11,567 bases of DNA from assembly GCA_035509275.1 (NCBI GenBank), contig DATJLU010000069.1, forward strand, positions 1 to 11,567, given 5' to 3'. Shown one piece after another: positions 6,370 to 11,567 of this stretch. Numbering within the stretch: the stretch's first letter is position 1; every line of letters begins with the position of its first letter. Source of the DNA: DAHUYF01 sp035509275 (GTDB taxonomy: Bacteria; Pseudomonadota; Alphaproteobacteria; ATCC43930; CGMCC-115725). The notes beneath the pieces are model-generated. The model was not told where the DNA came from. It saw nothing but the letters and a program-made list of their open reading frames with translations, and did not search any database. The position numbers and the translations under genes were made by a program.

Positions 6370-7700
6370 CGTCCTTGACGATGCGGGTCCTGGCGCGAGC
6401 GGGGCTGGTGGCGCTGTCGCTGGCGGCGCTGGTCGGCTGCGACATATTTAAGGATCATGCCAAGGAGAAGCTCAAGGGCGAGCGCGTCTCGGTGCTGACG
6501 CTCGATCGTACGCTGGAGCCGGATCCGGCGCTCACCAGCGCCGCCGTGGTGCTGCCGCGGCCGGTGCTCAACACCGATTGGCCGCAATCCGGCGGATATC
6601 CCTCGCACACCATGCAGCACCTGGCGCTCGACGGCCAGCTCAAGCGCGAGTGGACCAGCAGCATCGGCCAGGGCGGGTCGCGCAACGGGGCGGTGCTGTC
6701 GCAGCCGGTGGTCGAAGGCGGCCGCATTTTCGCGATCGATGCGCGCGACGTCGTCGTGGCGCTCGATGCCAAGACCGGAGACGAGCTGTGGCGCAACGAC
6801 GTGAAGCCGGGATCCGAGCTGACCCACACCTATGGCGGCGGTGTCGCCGCGGTTGCGGGTCGGGTCTATGTCACCACCGGCTACGGCCAGGTGCTGGCGC
6901 TCGATGCGGCCAGCGGCAAGGAAATCTGGCGTCAGCAGGTGCCTGCGCCGGTGCGCGGCGCACCGACCGTCGCCGATGGGCGCGTCTTTGCGGTCACCGT
7001 CGAGAACCAGCTCCAGGTGCTGTCGACGACCGATGGCCATCGCCTGTGGACGCATAACGGGCTGCCGGAGACGGCCGGCCTGCTCGGTGCGGCCAGCCCG
7101 GCGGTCGAGGGCGACATCGTCATCGTGCCCTACAGCTCGGGCGAGCTGTTCGCGCTCAGGGCCGAGAACGGCCGGCCGCTCTGGACCGAGAATCTCGCCA
7201 CGGCGCGGCCGCTCGGCGCGCTCTCGACCCTCGCCGATATCCGCGGCCGGCCGGTGATCGATCGCGGCCGCGTCTACGCGGTGAGCCATGGCGGGCGCAT
7301 GGTCTCGATCAATCTGCGCACCGGCGACCGCGTCTGGGAACAGGATGTCGGCGGCACGCATGGCCCGTGGGTCGCCGGCGACTACCTCTATGTGCTGGCC
7401 AATGACGACGATCTGCTCTGCCTGATGCGGGCGGATGGCCGCGTGCGCTGGTCGACCGAGCTGCCGCGCTATAAGGATCCCGAGGATCAGAGCGACGCGA
7501 TGCGGTGGTCGGGTCCGGTCCTCGCCGGCGACCGGCTCATCGTCGTGGCCTCGACCGGCGACGCCATTTCGGTTTCGCCCTATACCGGAAAGGCGCTGGG
7601 CCGCGTCGAGTTTCCCGATGGCGTCTTTCTCGATCCGATCGTCGCTAACGACACGCTTTACGTGCTGACCGACGACGCCGATCTCATCGCCTTGAAGTGA
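6366..7700 (+). CDS. bamB: Outer-membrane protein assembly lipoprotein BamB (PQQ-like beta-propeller)
   Basis: BamB is the propeller lipoprotein of the BAM complex that inserts beta-barrel proteins into the outer membrane. A lipobox, ALVGC, gives the lipidated cysteine at residue 25 counting from GTG 6366 (residue 20 from ATG 6381). The family block DWPQSGGYPSH follows the linker. After it come repeated PQQ-type blades such as VVALDAKTGDELWR, VLALDAASGKEIWR, LFALRAENGRPLW and VSINLRTGDRVWE, ending in a blade near YVLTDDADLIALK. GTG 6366 overlaps the yfgM stop by four bases and would be coupled; ATG 6381 gives the more classical signal peptide (MRVLARAG) but has no close Shine-Dalgarno either, so the start is open between the two. 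The residue after the lipid cysteine is Asp. The gene lies 15 bases before der, as in many Proteobacteria. Confidence 0.92.
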   Translation: MTSLTMRVLARAGLVALSLAALVGCDIFKDHAKEKLKGERVSVLTLDRTLEPDPALTSAAVVLPRPVLNTDWPQSGGYPSHTMQHLALDGQLKREWTSSIGQGGSRNGAVLSQPVVEGGRIFAIDARDVVVALDAKTGDELWRNDVKPGSELTHTYGGGVAAVAGRVYVTTGYGQVLALDAASGKEIWRQQVPAPVRGAPTVADGRVFAVTVENQLQVLSTTDGHRLWTHNGLPETAGLLGAASPAVEGDIVIVPYSSGELFALRAENGRPLWTENLATARPLGALSTLADIRGRPVIDRGRVYAVSHGGRMVSINLRTGDRVWEQDVGGTHGPWVAGDYLYVLANDDDLLCLMRADGRVRWSTELPRYKDPEDQSDAMRWSGPVLAGDRLIVVASTGDAISVSPYTGKALGRVEFPDGVFLDPIVANDTLYVLTDDADLIALK

Positions 7701-7715
7701 CGGCGGGCGAACGCG

Positions 7716-9050
7716 ATGGCCTTCACGGTCGCCATCATCGGCCGGCCCAATGTCGGCAAGTCGACGCTGTTCAATCGGCTGGTCGGGCAGCGCCTGGCGC
7801 TGGTCGACGACACGCCCGGGGTGACGCGCGATCGCCGCGAAGGCGCAGCGGCGCTCGGCGATTTGCGCTTCCGCGTCATCGATACCGCCGGGCTCGAGGA
7901 CGCCGCGCGCGGCAGCCTCGGCGCCCGCATGCAAGATCAGACCGAGCGCGCCCTCGCCGATGCCGATGTCGCGCTCTTCCTCATCGACGCGCGCACCGGC
8001 ATCACGCCGCTCGACCGCCATTTCGCCGATCGACTCCGGCGCGGCAAGACGCCGGTGCTGCTCGTGGCCAACAAAGCCGAGGGCCGCGCCAGCGCCGGCG
8101 GCATCTACGAAGCCTTCGCGCTCGGGCTGGGCGAGCCGATCGCGGTCTCGGCCGAGCATGGCGAGGGCATGGCCGAGCTCTACGCCGCGCTGGCGCCGTT
8201 CGCCGAGGCAGGGGCGCCCGCGGCGGCGGCGGAAGGGGAGCGGCCGTTGCAGCTCGCCGTCATCGGCCGGCCGAATGTCGGGAAATCGACCCTGATCAAC
8301 CGGCTGCTCGGCGACGAGCGTGTGCTGACGGGACCCGAGGCCGGCATCACGCGCGATGCCATCGCCACGCTCTGGCACTGGCGCGAGCGTGCGGTTCGGC
8401 TCATCGACACTGCCGGTCTGCGCCGCCGTCCCAAGGTCGAGGAGAAGCTCGAGAAGCTGTCGGTTGCCGACACGCTGCGCGCCATCCGCTTCGCCGAAGT
8501 GGTCGTCCTGGTGATCGACGCGACGCAAGGCATCGAGAAACAGGACCTCACCATCGCCCAGATGGTCGAAGACGAGGGCCGCGCGCTGGTGCTCGCGGTC
8601 AATAAATGGGATCTCGTCGAGGACAAGCAGGCGGCGTCGCGTCGCCTCAAGGATCGGCTGCAGGCATCGCTGCCGCAGCTGCAGGGGCTACGCTACGTCA
8701 CGCTCTCTGCGCTCTCCGGCGCGGGGATCGCCAAGCTCATGCCGGCGGTGGTCGAGACCCATGAGGCCTGGAACCGGCGCATCCCGACGCCGCGGCTCAA
8801 CCGCTGGCTCGCCCGCGTGCAGGACCGCCATCCGCCGCCGCTCGTCGCCGGCCGCCGCTTGAAGCTCCGCTATATGGCGCAGGCCAATATCCGTCCGCCG
8901 ACCTTCGCGCTCTTCGCCTCGAAGCCGGGCGAGCTGCCGGAAACCTATCGGCGCTACCTCGTCAATCTGCTGCGCGAGGATTTCGATCTGCCCGGCGTGC
9001 CGATCCGCATGATGCTGCGCAAGGGGAAGAATCCCTTCGCCGAAGCCTGA
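7716..9050 (+). CDS. der: Ribosome biogenesis GTPase Der (EngA)
   Basis: A 444-residue protein with two tandem GTPase domains and a C-terminal KH-like domain, the unique layout of Der, which acts in 50S subunit assembly. Domain 1: P-loop GRPNVGKS (9-16), DTPGVTRDR (32-40), DTAG (56-59), NKAE (119-122). Domain 2: P-loop GRPNVGKS (184-191), DTAG (231-234), NKWD (296-299). The KH-like part covers about 350-444, ending in the family's GVPIRMMLRKGKNPF. In domain 1 the base-specificity motif ends in Glu rather than Asp. ATG 7716 places the P-loop at the standard distance, though the Shine-Dalgarno is weak. It is the last gene of the yfgM-bamB-der operon and converges with the mipA-like gene 12 bases away. 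Confidence 0.98.
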   Translation: MAFTVAIIGRPNVGKSTLFNRLVGQRLALVDDTPGVTRDRREGAAALGDLRFRVIDTAGLEDAARGSLGARMQDQTERALADADVALFLIDARTGITPLDRHFADRLRRGKTPVLLVANKAEGRASAGGIYEAFALGLGEPIAVSAEHGEGMAELYAALAPFAEAGAPAAAAEGERPLQLAVIGRPNVGKSTLINRLLGDERVLTGPEAGITRDAIATLWHWRERAVRLIDTAGLRRRPKVEEKLEKLSVADTLRAIRFAEVVVLVIDATQGIEKQDLTIAQMVEDEGRALVLAVNKWDLVEDKQAASRRLKDRLQASLPQLQGLRYVTLSALSGAGIAKLMPAVVETHEAWNRRIPTPRLNRWLARVQDRHPPPLVAGRRLKLRYMAQANIRPPTFALFASKPGELPETYRRYLVNLLREDFDLPGVPIRMMLRKGKNPFAEA

Positions 9051-9066
9051 GGCGCCGCGCGCTCAG
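9047..9066. terminator. Possible small bidirectional terminator between der and the MipA-like gene
   Basis: ctgag (9047-9051) pairs with ctcag (9062-9066), and cgc (9053-9055) with gcg (9059-9061), leaving one bulged G and a 3-base loop. Both stop codons lie inside the arms, which itself contributes three of the pairs. It is short and has no U-tract, so support is weak. Confidence 0.3.
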
Positions 9067-9893
9067 AAGTGATAGGCGGCGCCGATGCCGAGGAACCCTT
9101 CGGTCCGGCTCTGCACGATCGGGCTCGAGCCCGTATCGTCCACCAATTCGCGCACGCCGCCGAAGGAGCGCAGCAGCACGTGCTGGCTCCAGCGATAGGT
9201 GAGGCCGAAACTGAGCCCGGCCTCTTTGAGCCCGCCATGCGGCGTGAACTCCGGCAGGCCGGAGCTCGCCGACTGCGCCGAGGTCACGCCGAAATAGGTC
9301 CGTTCGTAGCGGCCATTGGCGAAGCCGAGCTCGGGACCCGCCATGAGATAGAGCTGACCGGGGATGAGCACCTGCCGGTAGTCGAGCCTGACATTGCCTT
9401 GCAGCCCATCGTCGGTGTGGGTGACCGCCTGACGCACGGTGCCGCCCAATACCCACGGGCCGACGCTGTAGCTGGCGAAGGCGCCCGCGGTGACGGCGGC
9501 CTGGATATCGCCGAGCCCGGAGAGGTGCGGATCATCGCTCTGCCGGCGGCCGCCGCCATAGCCGATCACCGGTCCCATCCGCAGCCCACCCCAATGGACG
9601 GCATTGACGCCGAGCCCGCCGGGCCCGAGGAAAATGAGATCGCGATAGCGGATCGATACCAGCGGCACCGGCTGCGCCCGGTAGTTCCTGGCGCCGTCAT
9701 AGGTCGGCATGCCGGCGACGCCGATGCCGAGGGTGACATCCCAAGGGCCCTGGCTTGGCGGCAGCAGCCCGCCTTGCTCGAGCTGCTGTTCCTCCAGCGT
9801 CGTCTGCGCGCGGCTCGTACTGGCGGAGAGTGTGGCGGCGGCAGTCGCAAGCACAAAACCGGCAACGCGCCGGCGCCGGCGGCGATCGAACAT
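9063..9893 (-). CDS. MipA/OmpV family outer-membrane protein
   Basis: A 276-residue predicted beta-barrel of the MipA/OmpV family (MltA-interacting protein; a scaffold for murein enzymes in E. coli, and implicated in antibiotic and envelope responses elsewhere). A very basic N-terminus (FDRRRRRRV) precedes a signal peptide cleaved near STSRA-Q (about residue 29). Typical family pieces are DVTLGIGVAGMPTYDGARNY, VSIRYRDLIFLGPGGLGVN and GPVIGYGGGRR, with alternating hydrophobic strands and a C-terminal aromatic, AAYHF, as BAM substrates usually have. ATG 9893 was chosen; an in-frame TTG just before it (9896) is possible, since the GGAG upstream is six bases from TTG and nine from ATG. It is the last gene of a three-gene minus-strand operon with the Spy-like and small membrane proteins. 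The specific role is unknown. Confidence 0.88.
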   Translation of the reverse strand: MFDRRRRRRVAGFVLATAAATLSASTSRAQTTLEEQQLEQGGLLPPSQGPWDVTLGIGVAGMPTYDGARNYRAQPVPLVSIRYRDLIFLGPGGLGVNAVHWGGLRMGPVIGYGGGRRQSDDPHLSGLGDIQAAVTAGAFASYSVGPWVLGGTVRQAVTHTDDGLQGNVRLDYRQVLIPGQLYLMAGPELGFANGRYERTYFGVTSAQSASSGLPEFTPHGGLKEAGLSFGLTYRWSQHVLLRSFGGVRELVDDTGSSPIVQSRTEGFLGIGAAYHF

Positions 9894-9908
9894 CAAGTTC
9901 TTCTCCGT

Positions 9909-10184
9909 TCAGTAGGGGCGGGGAGGGGTGATCGGCGCAGCCGTGCCGTCGTCGCCATATCGGAGCGCGAGGGCGTCGAACTCGTCGAAGGGATCGACGC
10001 CGTGGTCAGCCTTGAAACCGGGCAAGAGGGAAGCGGCGCCGGGCACTCTCTGCCAACACAGCGAGCGGGCACGGGCGCTGATCGTGACCGCCGTCCAGGC
10101 CGTCGCCAGCAGCAGCAGCGCCAGCGCGGCGCCGGCCAGTTTTTCCTGCAGCATGCGCGGCTCCCGAGGATTGCGTTCCGTCAT
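9909..10184 (-). CDS. Unrecognised small membrane protein (about 81-91 residues)
   Basis: I recognise no family. From ATG 10184 the protein has 91 residues, and this ATG overlaps the stop of the Spy-like gene as ATGA. From ATG 10154 it has 81 residues, and a GGGAG six bases upstream favours that start; codons in the first ten positions (GAA, AAT, CCT) are also less typical of this genome. Either way there is one hydrophobic segment, LAGAALALLLLATAWTAVTI (about 16-35), an arginine-containing stretch after it (R38, R40, R46, with C43), an acidic patch DPFDEFDALALRYGDD (64-79) and a Pro-rich end, ITPPRPY. It is probably a bitopic inner-membrane protein or a signal-anchored one. It sits 15 bases before the MipA-like gene, so it is clearly part of that operon, and a role in the envelope is inferred only from context. 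Confidence 0.7.
   Translation of the reverse strand: MTERNPREPRMLQEKLAGAALALLLLATAWTAVTISARARSLCWQRVPGAASLLPGFKADHGVDPFDEFDALALRYGDDGTAAPITPPRPY
10161..10165 (-). promoter_or_regulatory. Shine-Dalgarno GGGAG for the internal ATG of the small membrane protein
   Basis: GGGAG lies six bases upstream of ATG 10154. It supports an 81-residue product instead of, or besides, the coupled start at 10184. Confidence 0.5.
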
Positions 10185-10645
10185 CGGCCGCCAAAGGGCA
10201 GCGCATCGAGCCGCTGGCGCTGCTCGGGCGTCAGCGCGCTGTAGAGATCGGCGAGCGCCGGTTGCAGCGACTGGAGCACCTGCAGATGCGCCGCCGCCAT
10301 CTTCTCCGCGAGAGCAAGCCGGTCGGGGAGGGTCGGCGGCGCGTGCTGCTGCGCCAGCGCTGCGCAGGGCGCGGCGAGTGCCCCGACGCTCTGCCGGGCT
10401 GCGGCGCTGAAGCGTTGCCAGGCCGGCTCTTCGGCACCGGTGATCTCGAGCTTGGTGCGCAGGAAGGCGAGCGCGCCGGCCAGCAGCGCGTCGCGGTTCT
10501 CGCACAGCAGCCGGTGCGGCGCCATGCCGTGGAAGCGCGCCATGAAGGCTGGAGGACCCGCGGGCGGTGCCGTTTGCGCCACCGCCCATGCCGCGCCCAG
10601 CGCCACCAAAGCGGATAGCGGAACCGCCCAGATCAGTCGCCTCAT
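10181..10645 (-). CDS. Spy/CpxP-family (LTxxQ) periplasmic protein
   Basis: A 154-residue secreted helical protein. The signal peptide is MRRLIWAVPLSALVALG and what follows, with cleavage near AVA-Q (residue 23/24). The mature part is alpha-helical and carries an LTPEQ (138-142), the family's LTxxQ motif, near the C-terminus. The earlier block LEITGAEEPAWQRF (67-80) fits the usual first, weaker copy of the motif. Spy is an ATP-independent periplasmic chaperone and CpxP an inhibitor of the sensor CpxA; which type this is cannot be told. Two cysteines, C48 and C93, could form a disulfide. ATG 10645 was preferred over ATG 10660 because GGGGAG lies seven bases before it, overlapping the upstream ATG. 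It is the first gene of an operon and divergent from an OmpR-type regulator, as cpxP is from cpxRA. Confidence 0.78.
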   Translation of the reverse strand: MRRLIWAVPLSALVALGAAWAVAQTAPPAGPPAFMARFHGMAPHRLLCENRDALLAGALAFLRTKLEITGAEEPAWQRFSAAARQSVGALAAPCAALAQQHAPPTLPDRLALAEKMAAAHLQVLQSLQPALADLYSALTPEQRQRLDALPFGGR

Positions 10646-10819
10646 GCTTGAACTCCCCATAGCGCTTGTGGACGAGGGGAGTGTCCGGCGTCTTCTTGTC
10701 CCGCCGATGTCCGCCGGCCCGCGGGTTTGTTACGGATTGCTGCCCCGGGACGGTGTGCAACAATAGGTTACAAAATTCCGGTTACTCCGGGCCGGGGCGC
10801 GCGGGATACTCGGCCCGCC
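10646..10819. promoter_or_regulatory. Divergent control region, Spy-like operon / response regulator
   Basis: 174 bases lie between the divergent starts. An AT-richer core (about 10725-10785) contains the direct repeat GGTTAC at 10766-10771 and 10780-10785, with a related TGTTAC at 10728-10733. OmpR-family regulators bind direct repeats, so autoregulation and control of the divergent operon is plausible. The 14-base step between the two copies is longer than the 10-11 usual for this family. No clear -35/-10 pair was identified. Confidence 0.4.
10653..10658 (-). promoter_or_regulatory. Shine-Dalgarno GGGGAG fixing the Spy-like start
   Basis: The box lies seven bases upstream of ATG 10645. Because it overlaps the codons that would follow ATG 10660, it argues for the shorter product with a normal signal peptide. 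Confidence 0.65.
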
Positions 10820-11548
10820 ATGAGCCCGATGCCGCATCTCCTGATCGTCGATGACGACAAGGAAATCTGCGCGCTGCTGAGCAAATTCCTGGCCCGGCAT
10901 GGTTTCCGGGTCTCGACCGCGCATGACGGGCAGGCGATGAAGCGCGCGCTCGAGACGGCGCGGATCCATCTCATCGTCCTCGACCTGATGCTGCCGGGCG
11001 AGGACGGGCTCAGCCTCTGTCGGCGGCTGCGCGCCGACACGACGCTTCCCGTCATCATGCTGACCGCCATGGGCGACGACATGGACCGGATCGTCGGTCT
11101 CGAGATGGGCGCCGATGACTATGTCGCAAAGCCCTTCAACCCGCGCGAGCTGCTGGCGCGGGTGCGCGCGGTCCTGCGCCGCGCGGGCCAGGCGCCGGCG
11201 GCGTTGGGCGGCGGCGGCCGCGTGTTGGAATTCGCCGGCTGGCGGCTCGACATCGCCCGCCGTCAGCTGTTTTCACCGAGCAACGCGCTGGTCTATCTGC
11301 GCGCCGGCGAATTCGAGCTGCTGCTGGCGCTGGCCGAGCGGCCGCAGCGCGTGCTGACGCGCGACCAGCTGCTCGATCTCTCCCGCGGCCGCGCCGCCAG
11401 CAGCTTCGAGCGCAGCATCGATGTGCAGGTGAGCCGGCTGCGCCGGAAGATCGAGCCCGATCCGAAGCAGCCGAGCTTGATCAAAACGGTGCGCAGCGGC
11501 GGCTACATCTTCGCGGTGTCGGTGACGGCGACCGGGGCCGAACGCTGA
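10820..11548 (+). CDS. OmpR/PhoB-family response regulator
   Basis: A 242-residue two-component transcription factor. The receiver domain (about 5-120) has the acidic pair D11-D13 (VDDD), phospho-acceptor D55 in LIVLDLMLPGEDG, the switch T82 in MLTAMG and K104 in AKPFNPRELLARV. The winged-helix DNA-binding domain (about 140-236) has LRAGEFELLLALAERP, VLTRDQLLDLSRG, SIDVQVSRLRRKIE and the closing wing VRSGGYIF. ATG 10820 was chosen; ATG 10829 is also possible, and neither has a strong Shine-Dalgarno. The stop overlaps the next ATG (TGATG), indicating an operon with a partner, most likely the sensor kinase. The ligand or stress sensed is unknown; divergence from a Spy/CpxP-like gene suggests envelope stress. 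OmpR, CpxR and RstA types cannot be separated from this sequence alone. Confidence 0.95.
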   Translation: MSPMPHLLIVDDDKEICALLSKFLARHGFRVSTAHDGQAMKRALETARIHLIVLDLMLPGEDGLSLCRRLRADTTLPVIMLTAMGDDMDRIVGLEMGADDYVAKPFNPRELLARVRAVLRRAGQAPAALGGGGRVLEFAGWRLDIARRQLFSPSNALVYLRAGEFELLLALAERPQRVLTRDQLLDLSRGRAASSFERSIDVQVSRLRRKIEPDPKQPSLIKTVRSGGYIFAVSVTATGAER

Positions 11549-11567
11549 TGCGCTGGCGCCCCAACAC
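11548..11567 (+). CDS. Start of a downstream gene, probably the cognate sensor histidine kinase (partial)
   Basis: ATG 11548 shares its A with the TGA stop of the response regulator. Only six codons (MRWRPN) and two bases remain. A basic N-terminus just after an OmpR-type regulator fits a membrane sensor kinase, but the identity is inferred from position alone. Confidence 0.45.

Noticed and set aside
6285..8528. Long minus-strand open frame of 747 codons opposite bamB and der
   Set aside because: It mirrors the codon bias of strong plus-strand genes; its translation is Arg/Gly/Asp-rich with no recognisable domain.
9909..10763. Full-length 284-codon minus-strand frame
   Set aside because: Only its last ~91 codons look like a gene; the upstream part is a shadow of the Spy-like gene in another frame.

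Overview
The window is chromosomal DNA from a GC-rich alphaproteobacterium, probably Rhodospirillales-like or a relative. The evidence is a DUF2794 gene (a family known from Alphaproteobacteria), the yfgM-bamB-der gene order, and a strong G/C bias at third codon positions. That bias also produces long spurious antisense frames. I see no phage, IS, CRISPR or RNA genes. Ten complete protein genes with recognisable families or strong gene signals, two uncharacterised small secreted or membrane proteins among the twelve listed below, and two truncated genes at the edges account for most of the sequence.

Left part (1-2725, minus strand): a tight three-gene operon for nucleotide-sugar or surface-glycan modification. 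In transcription order it encodes a three-domain sugar C-methyltransferase, an RfbF-like glucose-1-phosphate cytidylyltransferase, and a PIG-L/LmbE zinc deacetylase cut by the window start. Divergent from it (2922-4292, plus) is a stand-alone amidase-signature hydrolase. It converges on a small secreted Gly/Ser/Thr/Pro-rich protein (4335-4676, minus), with a strong hairpin between the two stops.

Middle (4677-5209): a 530-base gene-free stretch holding two composite palindromic elements of the REP/BIME kind, whose stems close on GAAA loops. Then come a DUF2794 gene (minus) and, divergently, the yfgM-bamB-der operon (5725-9050, plus). That operon encodes a TPR membrane protein linked to the Sec translocon, the BamB lipoprotein of the outer-membrane assembly machine, and the double GTPase Der of ribosome assembly.

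Right part (9063-11567): an envelope module. A minus-strand operon encodes a Spy/CpxP-like periplasmic protein, an unrecognised ~90-residue membrane protein and a MipA/OmpV outer-membrane protein. It diverges from an OmpR-family response regulator, whose stop overlaps the start of a further gene cut by the window end, most likely the sensor kinase. The layout resembles the divergent cpxP / cpxRA arrangement of enterobacteria and suggests a Cpx-like envelope-stress circuit with its own output genes. This is the most promising lead in the window, although each family in it is known.
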